Assembly: GCA_937958185.1 (NCBI GenBank)
Contig: CALFFN010000012.1
Coordinates: forward strand, 1 to 61,225
Direction of reading: 5' to 3'
Origin: an uncultured Neglectibacter sp.
Lineage (GTDB): Bacteria > Bacillota > Clostridia > Oscillospirales > Acutalibacteraceae
Length of the DNA: 61,225 nucleotides
Shown here: in pieces, positions 1 to 6,829 of the stretch
Position numbering within the stretch: the first letter of the stretch is position 1
Layout: each line of letters begins with the position of its first letter
Position numbers and translations under genes: made by a program
The notes under the pieces: model-generated
Told to the model about the DNA's origin: nothing
What the model saw: only the letters and a program-made list of their open reading frames with translations
Database searches by the model: none

Positions 1-1
1 T

Positions 2-77
2 GCACCATTAGCTCAGTTGGTAGAGCACCTGACTCTTAATCAGGGTGTCCCGGGTTCGAGTCCCTGATGGTGCACCA
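2..77 (+). tRNA. tRNA-Lys(CTT)
   Basis: A complete 76-nt cloverleaf. The acceptor stem GCACCAT pairs with ATGGTGC, the anticodon loop reads ctCTTaa, the T-loop is GTTCGAGTC and CCA is encoded. It is the first gene of a four-tRNA cluster that probably extends upstream of the window. Confidence 0.96.
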
Positions 78-103
78 CTCTAGCTGGCTGCGAGCCAGTT
101 TAC

Positions 104-178
104 GGCCCGTTGGTCAAGCGGTTAAGACAGCGGCCTCTCACGCCGTTAACGTGGGTTCGATTCCCGCACGGGTCACCA
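104..178 (+). tRNA. tRNA-Glu(CTC)
   Basis: A complete 75-nt tRNA with acceptor stem GGCCCGT/ACGGGTC and encoded CCA. The anticodon loop ctCTCac reads GAG codons. Confidence 0.95.
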
Positions 179-207
179 CCCCGGCAATCGCAAGGTTGCC
201 GATATAT

Positions 208-283
208 TCCTCCTTAGCTCAGTCGGTAGAGCATGCGGCTGTTAACCGCAGGGTCGTTGGTTCGAGTCCAACAGGGGGAGCCA
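208..283 (+). tRNA. tRNA-Asn(GTT)
   Basis: A complete 76-nt tRNA with acceptor stem TCCTCCT/AGGGGGA, discriminator G, encoded CCA and anticodon GTT. Confidence 0.95.
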
Positions 284-290
284 AAAGAGG

Positions 291-325
291 ATGCCGCCGC
301 TTTATGATTGAGCGGCGGCATTCTT
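291..325 (+). terminator. hairpin between tRNA-Asn and tRNA-Met
   Basis: An 11-bp perfect stem (291-301 with 311-321) with a 9-nt loop, followed by a short T-rich stretch. It probably ends or attenuates the first three tRNAs, or marks a processing site. Confidence 0.6.
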
Positions 326-329
326 ATAT

Positions 330-406
330 GGACCATTAGCGCAGTTGGTTAGAGCAACCGGCTCATAACCGGTCGGTCCGGGGTTCAAGTCCCTGATGGT
401 CCACCA
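330..406 (+). tRNA. tRNA-Met(CAT), possibly tRNA-Ile2
   Basis: A complete 77-nt tRNA with acceptor stem GGACCAT/ATGGTCC, encoded CCA and anticodon CAT. It is not an initiator because the first acceptor pair is a normal G-C. Elongator Met or lysidine-modified Ile2 (CAU) cannot be separated with confidence here. Confidence 0.93.
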
Positions 407-407
407 A

Positions 408-446
408 AAATAATTGGCTCACCCAAAGGGTGGGTCAATTATTTTC
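408..446 (+). terminator. terminator of the tRNA cluster
   Basis: A nested stem: AAATAATTG (408-416) pairs with CAATTATTT (436-444), enclosing CACCC/GGGTG around an AAA loop. The 3' side ends in ATTATTTTCC. Confidence 0.75.
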
Positions 447-451
447 CTTAC

Positions 452-466
452 CAGGGACTTGAACCC
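452..466 (-). repeat. inverted copy of a tRNA T-arm
   Basis: These 15 bases are the exact reverse complement of positions 381-395, the T-arm of the neighbouring CAT tRNA. Together with the terminator stem they make one large nested palindrome spanning 381-466. The flanks (to about 490) read on the minus strand like a decayed 3' half of a tRNA. It may be a relic of recombination or integration at the tRNA gene. Confidence 0.6.
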
Positions 467-571
467 GAGAGGAGACGTTAACTGAGCTGACAACCGAGAA
501 AATCATGCGCCAGTGGCGCTAAGCTGCAAAGACCAGGCACGAGTGTGCGGTGCGCGCGAAATGATTCTGTA

Positions 572-916
572 TCAGGTTTTGCTTTTGTTGGGCAGGAAAA
601 TTTTTACAGGGACACCCATTTGTTTGCAGTTGTCGATCACAAATTCCGTCCCACGAGAAACTCCGTCCCAGAAAGCCAGCACAAGGTTGGCATTTTCTAT
701 TATCTTAAGGTTCCTCTTGAGCGGTGCAGAGCGCCCGTACTTATCGTATTCCGGGAGAAATTCAGTCAGCCGGATCCCATTTTCTAAAGCATACGCTCTT
801 GCACAACTGTCAATCCCTTTTGCGCCGCCGGATATGATCTCTACCACCCCATCAGGAAGATATTTTTCGAGATCGCTTACCAGAAGCCCCCTTGATCCGA
901 TAACTGCTACACGCAT
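572..916 (-). CDS. SLOG-domain (DprA/YspA-like, DUF2493-type) protein
   Basis: 114 residues with a single SLOG/Rossmann-like nucleotide-binding fold. GSRG lies at 7-10, the family signature SGGAKGID at 29-36, an RN pair at 68-69, and the second nucleotide-loop motif FWDGVSRGT at 82-90. These match small standalone DprA-like proteins thought to bind nucleotides or nucleotide-derived signals; no effector domain is present. The start at 916 is chosen because AAAGGGAGAC sits just upstream; longer in-frame starts run through the operator region. It is divergently transcribed from a ribbon-helix-helix gene, with which it shares a 109-bp palindrome-rich promoter. The substrate is unknown. Confidence 0.8.
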   Translation of the reverse strand: MRVAVIGSRGLLVSDLEKYLPDGVVEIISGGAKGIDSCARAYALENGIRLTEFLPEYDKYGRSAPLKRNLKIIENANLVLAFWDGVSRGTEFVIDNCKQMGVPVKIFLPNKSKT

Positions 917-940
917 TTCAGTGTCTCCCTTTGAAATTTT

Positions 941-957
941 AGATATACCATATATCT
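941..957. promoter_or_regulatory. 17-bp palindrome upstream of the SLOG gene
   Basis: Perfect inverted repeat AGATATA-cca-TATATCT, placed in the leader of the SLOG gene 25 bp upstream of its start. A candidate operator. Confidence 0.5.
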
Positions 958-964
958 GTTTTGT

Positions 965-1016
965 ACATTGTAACACATATTGGCTGTAAAATAAACACAC
1001 AATATGTTTACAATGA
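965..1016. promoter_or_regulatory. divergent operator, paired 17/18-bp arms
   Basis: 965-982 is the reverse complement of 1000-1016 except for one inserted base and the terminal base, with a 17-bp spacer. The two arms lie in the only gap between the SLOG gene and the RHH gene, as expected for an RHH autoregulatory operator bound as paired dimers. Confidence 0.6.
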
Positions 1017-1025
1017 GGTGACTGC

Positions 1026-1229
1026 ATGGCAATCAAAAGTGTTTCCATACGCATTGAAAAAGAAATGCTTGAAAAGCTGGGCTTTGTTGCCGATTATGAA
1101 GGTCGTTCCGTGAACAGTCACATTCTTGTCCTGATTCGGGAGAGCATCAGAAAATTTGAGGAGCAGAATGGTGAAATCACGGGAAGCATCAAGCCGGATC
1201 TCAATGTAAAGCCGACAAGGAAAAACTGA
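1026..1229 (+). CDS. Arc/CopG-type ribbon-helix-helix DNA-binding protein
   Basis: 67 residues. The N-terminus alternates polar and hydrophobic residues (KSVSIRIEKEM, a beta-strand), then a helix, a turn around residues 24-29 and a second amphipathic helix, which is the layout of Arc/MetJ/CopG regulators. The C-terminal 20 residues are polar and probably disordered. GAGGTG precedes the ATG. It is divergent from the SLOG gene and is probably an autorepressor acting on the paired palindrome between them. It could instead be the antitoxin of a toxin-antitoxin pair, but no toxin fold is recognisable next to it. Confidence 0.7.
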   Translation: MAIKSVSIRIEKEMLEKLGFVADYEGRSVNSHILVLIRESIRKFEEQNGEITGSIKPDLNVKPTRKN

Positions 1230-1447
1230 AAAGAGGGGATCGCGCCGCTTTGAATGAAGCAGAAGCGCTGTGATCCGAAGTGTCCAAGTCGCGCGCCTGC
1301 CCGGTGTGTGACTTTTTTGTTTTGCAAATTTTTCTTCTAAAACGAAAATCTGTAGATTTTTCCCTGCAAATATGATAGGATTAGCACGGTACAATTTCTA
1401 CACTTTTCTGTAGAATGCTCTTTGCCAAAGCCTGAAAAGCAGGTGGA

Positions 1448-1469
1448 TTTTGCAAAACTTTTGCAAAAC
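1448..1469. promoter_or_regulatory. tandem palindromic operator candidate
   Basis: Two perfect, directly abutting copies of TTTTGCAAAAC (1448-1458, 1459-1469), each with the palindromic core TTTTGCAAAA. They end 40 bp before the MATE start codon. The surrounding 1230-1509 region also holds IRs AAAATCT/AGATTTT and TTCTAC/GTAGAA but no clear -35. Possibly the binding site of a hexuronate-responsive regulator, which is not encoded in this window. Confidence 0.45.
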
Positions 1470-1509
1470 AAAATTTCATGGTAATCGAAGAATTGGGAGA
1501 GGAGAAGCT

Positions 1510-2901
1510 ATGACCAACGACAGAAAGACGGACTTGTTCGAGCGGGAGCGTATCCCGCGGGCTGTGGCGGTCCTGTCCATTCCAACCATTGCCAGCAACC
1601 TTGTGGCGCTGCTGTACAGCCTGGCGGATACTTATTTTGTGGGAATGCTGAACGACCCTGTTCAGACTGCCGCCGTAACGCTGGCAGCCCCGGTGCTGCT
1701 GGCATTCAACGCCGTCAATAATCTGTTCGGCGTGGGCAGCTCCAGCATGATGAGCCGCGCGCTGGGGCAGAAGGATTTCAAAACCCTGCGGCAAAGCTCT
1801 GCCTTTGGCTTCTATGGCTCGCTTTTTTGCGGTATTTTGTATTCCGTTGCCTGTGTGCTGCTCATGCAGCCGCTGCTTTCCCTGCTCGGCGCGGACGTTA
1901 CCACCGCTGCCGCCACGCAAAGCTATCTGTTCTGGACGGTTTGCCTTGGGGCGACGCCTTCCATTCTGAATGTGGTGATGGCGTATTTGATCCGTTCCGA
2001 GGGCGCTACTCTCCATGCCAGCATCGGCACAATGAGCGGCTGCATTCTCAATATGATTTTAGACCCGCTGTTCATTCTGCCCGGCGGCTTTGGCATGGGG
2101 GCGGAGGGGGCGGCGCTTGCCACCTTCCTTTCCAACTGCGGCGCGGTGCTCTATTTCTTCTTCTATCTCTTTTTCCAGAGAAAGACCACCTATGTCTGCA
2201 TTTCTCCAAAGGAATTTACGCTGCGCAAGCCCATTGTGAAGGGCGTGTGCACGGTTGGCGTGCCGGCGTCCATACAGAACCTCCTGAACGTGGTGAGCCA
2301 TATGCTTTTGAACAATCTGGCAGCGCCCTACGGCGCGTCGGCGCTGGCGGCAATGGGGATCGCGTCCAAGGTCAGCATGGTCCCGTGGTACATAGGGAAC
2401 GGCATTTCCCAGGGCGTTATGCCCCTGATCGGCTACACCTACGCGGCGAAGCTCCACAAGCGCATGAAGAAAACGCTGCGGTTCACCGCCGTCCTTTCCG
2501 GCTCCATTCTGGCAGTGATGGCGCTGGTCTGCTGTTTGTGTTCCCAGCCCATTGTGCAGGCGTTTATTCAGGACCCGCAAACTGTGGAATACGGTAGCTG
2601 GTTCCTGCGGGGCATGGCGGTTTCCGTGCCGTTTTTGGCAATGGACTTCCTTGCCGTAGGCGTGTTCCAGGCTGTGGGGAAAGGACCCCTGTCGCTGTTG
2701 ATGGCGGTCCTGCGCAAGGGTGTGCTGGAAATTCCCGCTCTTTATGCGCTGAACGCCCTGCTTCCCCTGTACGGGCTGTCTCTTGCCCAGCTGGTGTCCG
2801 AGGTCTGTATGTCCCTGATCGGCGCATTTTTGCTGCTGCGCTTTTTGAAAAAGCTTGCCGCGGAAACGCCCCTTGAAGCAGAACGACCCGAGAAAGCCTG
2901 A
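1510..2901 (+). CDS. MATE family efflux transporter
   Basis: 463 residues, about twelve hydrophobic helices in two similar halves, the usual MATE length. The N-terminus has the family pattern IPRAVAVLSIPTI followed by LADTYFVGML, typical of MatE domain 1; the second MatE domain begins near residue 240. Such proteins export cationic drugs or metabolites using a sodium or proton gradient. The start at 1510 follows AGAGGAG; the frame is open further upstream but without an RBS. It precedes uxaC by 88 bp on the same strand with no terminator visible, so it may be co-transcribed with the hexuronate genes. The substrate is not predictable. Confidence 0.9.
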   Translation: MTNDRKTDLFERERIPRAVAVLSIPTIASNLVALLYSLADTYFVGMLNDPVQTAAVTLAAPVLLAFNAVNNLFGVGSSSMMSRALGQKDFKTLRQSSAFGFYGSLFCGILYSVACVLLMQPLLSLLGADVTTAAATQSYLFWTVCLGATPSILNVVMAYLIRSEGATLHASIGTMSGCILNMILDPLFILPGGFGMGAEGAALATFLSNCGAVLYFFFYLFFQRKTTYVCISPKEFTLRKPIVKGVCTVGVPASIQNLLNVVSHMLLNNLAAPYGASALAAMGIASKVSMVPWYIGNGISQGVMPLIGYTYAAKLHKRMKKTLRFTAVLSGSILAVMALVCCLCSQPIVQAFIQDPQTVEYGSWFLRGMAVSVPFLAMDFLAVGVFQAVGKGPLSLLMAVLRKGVLEIPALYALNALLPLYGLSLAQLVSEVCMSLIGAFLLLRFLKKLAAETPLEAERPEKA

Positions 2902-2989
2902 ACCCTGCGATAAAATACGTTTTTGGCGCGTCCCATTGCCGTGCCCGAAAAACTTTTCACCCAGCGAAGAAAGGAAAGTGACTGCAAGT

Positions 2990-4402
2990 ATGAACGGATT
3001 TCTACAGGACGATTTTCTGCTGACCACGCCGGCTGCCCGGAAGCTGTACCACGAGTATGCCGAAGGAATGCCCATTGTGGACTACCACTGCCATGTCAGC
3101 CCCAGGGAAATTTGGGAGGACAAGCGCTTTGAGAACCTTTCCCAGGAGTGGCTGTCCGGCGACCACTACAAATGGCGGCTCCTGCGGGCGAACGGCGTCA
3201 GCGAAGAATATGTCACGGGAAACGCGCCCGACCGGGAAAAATTCCAGAAATTTGCAGAAACGCTGCCGAAAGCCATCGGGAACCCCATGTACCATTGGTG
3301 CCATCTGGAATTGAAAAATTATTTCGGCTACACGGGGCTGCTGTCCGGGGAAACTGCGGAGGAGGTCTGGAACCTGACCGCGGAGCAGATGAAGCAGGAG
3401 GAGTTCAGCGTGCGGGGGCTGATCCGCCGGAGCAATGTTTCCTTTATCGGCACCACCGACGACCCTGCGGATTCCCTGGAATATCATGAAAAGCTGCAAA
3501 ACGACCCGACTATGACTACCATAGTCGCGCCGTCCTTCCGCCCGGACAAGGCGCTGCAGATCGAAAAGACCGGCTGGGCGGAATACCTTTCCAGGCTGTC
3601 CGAAGCAGCCGGGCTGCCCATTGAAAGCATGGACAGCCTGAAGGAAGCGCTGAAGCGCCGGATCGGCTTTTTCGATGTCCACGGCTGCCGTGCCAGCGAC
3701 CATGGCTTGGACCATGCCGTTTTTGCCGTCGAGACCGCCACAGGGCTTGACGGGATCGTGAAGAAACGGCTCTCCGGCGGCACGGTCACCGAGCGGGAAG
3801 CCGCCGCTTTCAAAACCGAACTGCTGCTGTTCCTTGCCGCCGAATATGAGCGGCGCGGCTGGGTCATGCAGATACACTATAACTGCATGAGGAACCCCAA
3901 TTCCACCATGCTCCAAAAGGTGGGCACGGACACGGGCTTTGACTGTATCGGTCCCGACAACGGCAGCGAAGCACTGCGCCAATTGCTGGACGCCATGTAT
4001 TCCGGCGGTCAGCAGCCCAAAACGGTCCTGTACAGTCTGGACGGCAACGACAACGCCTTTCTGGACGCTTTGACCGGCTCTTTCCAGGACGGCAGGACCC
4101 CCGGCAAGCTCCAGCACGGCAGCGCGTGGTGGTTCAACGACACAAAGGACGGGATCACCGCCCAGCTTACCGGGCTGGCGGCAACGGGGCTGCTGGGGAA
4201 TTTCATCGGAATGCTCACCGATTCCCGTAGCTTTTTAAGCTACGCCCGCCACGAATATTTCCGCCGGATATTCTGCGGTCTGCTGGGAAACTGGGTGGAA
4301 GCCGGTGAATGCCCGGAGGATTACAGGCTGCTGGGCACTCTGGTGCAGGACGTGTGCTACCGCAACGCGGTGCGCTATTTCGGATTGGAGGGTCGGCTGT
4401 GA
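2990..4402 (+). CDS. uxaC: uronate isomerase (glucuronate/galacturonate isomerase)
   Basis: 470 residues, the normal UxaC length. It interconverts D-glucuronate with D-fructuronate and D-galacturonate with D-tagaturonate, the first step of cytoplasmic hexuronate breakdown. It belongs to the amidohydrolase-like TIM barrel group: the metal motif HCH is at 33-35 inside VDYHCHVSP, MQIHYNCMRN lies near 290-300 and the DGNDN segment near 350. ATG 2990 is preceded by AAAGGAAAG; an open upstream extension overlaps the MATE gene and lacks an RBS. The stop overlaps the GTG start of uxuA, so the two are translationally coupled. Confidence 0.96.
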   Translation: MNGFLQDDFLLTTPAARKLYHEYAEGMPIVDYHCHVSPREIWEDKRFENLSQEWLSGDHYKWRLLRANGVSEEYVTGNAPDREKFQKFAETLPKAIGNPMYHWCHLELKNYFGYTGLLSGETAEEVWNLTAEQMKQEEFSVRGLIRRSNVSFIGTTDDPADSLEYHEKLQNDPTMTTIVAPSFRPDKALQIEKTGWAEYLSRLSEAAGLPIESMDSLKEALKRRIGFFDVHGCRASDHGLDHAVFAVETATGLDGIVKKRLSGGTVTEREAAAFKTELLLFLAAEYERRGWVMQIHYNCMRNPNSTMLQKVGTDTGFDCIGPDNGSEALRQLLDAMYSGGQQPKTVLYSLDGNDNAFLDALTGSFQDGRTPGKLQHGSAWWFNDTKDGITAQLTGLAATGLLGNFIGMLTDSRSFLSYARHEYFRRIFCGLLGNWVEAGECPEDYRLLGTLVQDVCYRNAVRYFGLEGRL

Positions 4403-5463
4403 AGATGAAACTTTCCTTTCGCTGGTACGGGGAAGACGATCCCGTGACATTGGAATACATTTCCCAGATTCCCGGAATGCGCTCCATCGTTTCCGCCGTG
4501 TATGACTGCAAGCCCGGCGAGGTGTGGAGCGAGGAAAGCCTGGCAAAGCTCAAAACGGACTGCGAAGCCCACGGGCTGGTGTTCGACGTGGTGGAGTCCG
4601 TTCCCGTCCACGAGGATATCAAGCTGGGCAGGGGAGAAGTGGACGCCCTGCTGAAAAACTACTGCGAAAATATCCGCCGCTGCGCCAAAGCGGGGGTGAA
4701 GTGCATCACCTATAATTTCATGCCCGTGTTTGACTGGACCCGGACCCAGCTGGATAAGCCCGCCCCCGATGGCTCCACCAGCCTTGTGATGTATTGGGAG
4801 CAGCTGAAGGGACTGGACCCCCTGCACGATGACATTCACCTGCCCGGCTGGGATTCCAGCTATACCCAGGAACAGGTGCGGGAGCTGATCGCCGCTTACG
4901 GGGCGCTGGGGGAAGAGGGCTTGTGGCGGAATTTGGAGCGCTTCCTCAAAGTTACGGTCCCGGTGGCGGAGGAATGTGGCGTGCAGCTAGCGATCCACCC
5001 CGACGACCCGCCCTATCCCATTTTCGGCTTGCCCCGTATCATCACCTGCGAGAAAAATCTGGACAGGCTGCTGTCCATTGTGGACAGCCCTGCCAATTCC
5101 CTGTGTCTCTGCACGGGCAGCCTTGGCTGCGCGGAGAGCAACGACGTCCCGGCAATGGTGCGGAAGTACGCCCAAAAGGACAGGATCGCTTTTATGCACA
5201 TTCGCAACGTGAAGATACTTCCCGACGGCTCCTTTGAGGAGCGGGCGCACCTGTCCTCCTGCGGCAGTCTGGACATGACTGAGATCGTAAAAGCCCTTGT
5301 GGAGAACGGGTATGAGGGCTATGTCCGCCCCGACCATGGCAGAATGATCTGGGGCGAAACGGGCAAGCCCGGCTACGGCTTGTTTGACCGCGCCCTGGGC
5401 GCCGCCTATCTGAACGGGCTGTTCGAAGCCTGCGAGAAAGAAAAGGAGAGCAGATCGTTTTGA
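4399..5463 (+). CDS. uxuA: mannonate dehydratase
   Basis: 354 residues. It dehydrates D-mannonate to 2-keto-3-deoxygluconate. Seen: RWYGEDDPV at the N-terminus, NFMPVFDWTRT, the metal/active-site segments IHPDDPP (about 199), HIRNV (about 267) and RPDHGRM (about 309), all hallmarks of UxuA. GTG 4399 is preferred because GGAGGG ends 6 nt upstream and GTG overlaps the uxaC stop as GTGA; ATG 4405 is the alternative but would be 12 nt from the Shine-Dalgarno. The gene ends in a TTGA overlap with the RAYT gene. The operon order isomerase-dehydratase-oxidoreductase-aldolase is broken only by that transposase. Confidence 0.95.
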   Translation: MKMKLSFRWYGEDDPVTLEYISQIPGMRSIVSAVYDCKPGEVWSEESLAKLKTDCEAHGLVFDVVESVPVHEDIKLGRGEVDALLKNYCENIRRCAKAGVKCITYNFMPVFDWTRTQLDKPAPDGSTSLVMYWEQLKGLDPLHDDIHLPGWDSSYTQEQVRELIAAYGALGEEGLWRNLERFLKVTVPVAEECGVQLAIHPDDPPYPIFGLPRIITCEKNLDRLLSIVDSPANSLCLCTGSLGCAESNDVPAMVRKYAQKDRIAFMHIRNVKILPDGSFEERAHLSSCGSLDMTEIVKALVENGYEGYVRPDHGRMIWGETGKPGYGLFDRALGAAYLNGLFEACEKEKESRSF

Positions 5464-5942
5464 ATTTGCCAAAAAGGAAATCTCCCAGGCTGAAAGATTT
5501 CGATTACAGTTCGAGCGGCGCGTATTTTATCACGATTTGTACACAGAATAGGGCGTGCCTGCTTAGCCGGATTGTAGGGGAGGGGCTTGCCCCTCCCGCA
5601 ACCCGATTGACAAATTTCGGGAAAGTTGCGCAGAAGCAGATAAATCAATTGGAAAATCGTTTTCCCTCCGTATGTGTTGATAAATATGTGATTATGCCAA
5701 ACCACATTCATTTGATCCTTCGTTTACGGAAAAAAACGGGAGGGGCTCGCCCATCCCCTACGGTTTCCGAAGTGATAGGCGCTTACAAATCCCTTACCAC
5801 TCGCATTTGCAAACACGGAAATCTGTTTCAGCGCTCTTTTTATGACCATGTCATTCGTGAAGATGACGAGTATTTGAAAATCTGGGAGTACATTGATACA
5901 AATCCTGCAAAGTGGACGGAAGATTGTTTTTACTCTGAATAA
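5460..5942 (+). CDS. REP-associated tyrosine transposase (RAYT, IS200-like TnpA)
   Basis: 160 residues, full length for this HUH-endonuclease family. Seen: the N-terminal RAYT signature SGAYFITICTQNR (19-31), the metal-binding HIH at 82-84 in MPNHIHLIL, and LFQRSFYDHVIR at 122-133 with the likely nucleophile Tyr128. The start is TTG, sharing bases with the uxuA stop (TTGA), so it is translated as part of the uxu operon; the next gene begins 22 nt after its stop. The coding sequence contains two REP-like hairpins in opposite orientation, encoding VGEGLAPPA (39-47) and TGGARPSPTV (93-102). No flanking target-site duplication or IS ends were found, in keeping with domesticated RAYTs. Confidence 0.9.
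   Translation: MNLPKRKSPRLKDFDYSSSGAYFITICTQNRACLLSRIVGEGLAPPATRLTNFGKVAQKQINQLENRFPSVCVDKYVIMPNHIHLILRLRKKTGGARPSPTVSEVIGAYKSLTTRICKHGNLFQRSFYDHVIREDDEYLKIWEYIDTNPAKWTEDCFYSE
5574..5598 (+). repeat. REP-like element 1 inside the RAYT gene
   Basis: 5' GTAG foot followed by a GGGAGGGG/CCCCTCCC stem with a CTTG loop. GTAG plus an adjacent GC-rich hairpin is the hallmark of REP sequences recognised by RAYTs. It lies in frame within the coding sequence. Confidence 0.75.
5737..5763 (-). repeat. REP-like element 2 inside the RAYT gene
   Basis: On the minus strand it reads GTAG then GGGATGGGC-gag-CCCCTCCC, matching element 1 at 22 of 25 positions. The stem has one mismatch. It is in inverted orientation relative to element 1, about 140 bp away, like a BIME pair. 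Confidence 0.7.
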
Positions 5943-5964
5943 ACGTAGGAAGGGAGAAGGTAAT

Positions 5965-6816
5965 ATGAATCCAAACGTACTGAATACCAATCTGTCCGGG
6001 AAGGTGGCGGTGGTGACAGGCGCGGGCGGCGTGCTGTGCGGGTATTTTTCCAGGGTGCTGGCGCGGGCAGGGGCGAAGGTCGCCCTTCTCGACCTGAATG
6101 CCGAAGCTGCCGAAGCCGTGGCGGAGGAGATCCGCCGGGAGGGCGGCATGGCGAAAGCCTATGCCTGCAATGTGCTGGACAGCGAAATTTGCCGCGTGGT
6201 CGCCGACCAGGTGCTTGTCGAGCTGGGACCCTGCGACATTCTCCTGAATGGGGCGGGGGGCAACAATCCCCGCGCCACGACCGATAAGGAATACTACGAG
6301 CCCGGCGATCTGGACGGTGAAACCAAGAGCTTTTTTGATTTGGACGCCAAGGGCGTGGGCTTTGTCTTTGATTTGAACTTTTTGGGCACCCTGATCCCCA
6401 CCCAGGCGTTTACCCGCCAAATGCTGGGCAGGGAAAATTGCTGCATTCTGAACATTTCCTCCATGAACGCCTACACGCCGCTGACAAAGATACCCGCCTA
6501 TTCCGGGGCGAAAGCGGCGGTATCCAACTTTACCCAGTGGCTGGCGGTGCATTTTGCCAAGGAGGGCATTCGCGTGAACGCCATTGCCCCCGGCTTCTTC
6601 TCTACAAAGCAGAACGCCAAGCTTCTGTGGAACGACGACGGCACGCCCACCGCCCGCACCGGGAAAATTTTAGCCGCCACCCCCATGGAGCGTTTCGGCG
6701 AGCCGGAGGAGCTGGCTGGCGGGCTGCTGTTCCTGCTGAACGAAAAAGCCGCCGGATTCATCACCGGCGTGGTGCTGCCCATCGACGGCGGGTTCTCCGC
6801 CTATTCCGGCGTGTAA
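5965..6816 (+). CDS. uxuB: SDR-family D-mannonate oxidoreductase (fructuronate reductase)
   Basis: 283 residues, short-chain dehydrogenase/reductase. The NAD(P) motif TGAGGVLCG is at 18-26, the catalytic Tyr179-x3-Lys183 is in AYSGAKAA, preceded by the ISS serine near 165, and the C-terminus has the SDR pattern GVVLPIDGG. In Bacillus the uxuB (yjmF) product of the hexuronate operon is also an SDR, unlike the long-chain E. coli enzyme; the position between uxuA and KDPG aldolase supports the same role: fructuronate plus NAD(P)H to mannonate. ATG 5965 has AGGAAGGGAGAAGG upstream. Strict substrate assignment rests on context. Confidence 0.82.
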   Translation: MNPNVLNTNLSGKVAVVTGAGGVLCGYFSRVLARAGAKVALLDLNAEAAEAVAEEIRREGGMAKAYACNVLDSEICRVVADQVLVELGPCDILLNGAGGNNPRATTDKEYYEPGDLDGETKSFFDLDAKGVGFVFDLNFLGTLIPTQAFTRQMLGRENCCILNISSMNAYTPLTKIPAYSGAKAAVSNFTQWLAVHFAKEGIRVNAIAPGFFSTKQNAKLLWNDDGTPTARTGKILAATPMERFGEPEELAGGLLFLLNEKAAGFITGVVLPIDGGFSAYSGV

Positions 6817-6829
6817 AGGAGGATTTTCT

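Noticed and set aside
2059..3075. 338-codon minus-strand frame
   Set aside because: Shadow of the MATE gene and the start of uxaC; no RBS, no recognisable domain.
5460..5942. Complete IS200/IS605 element
   Set aside because: No terminal hairpins, cleavage sites or accessory tnpB gene; the REPs are internal.
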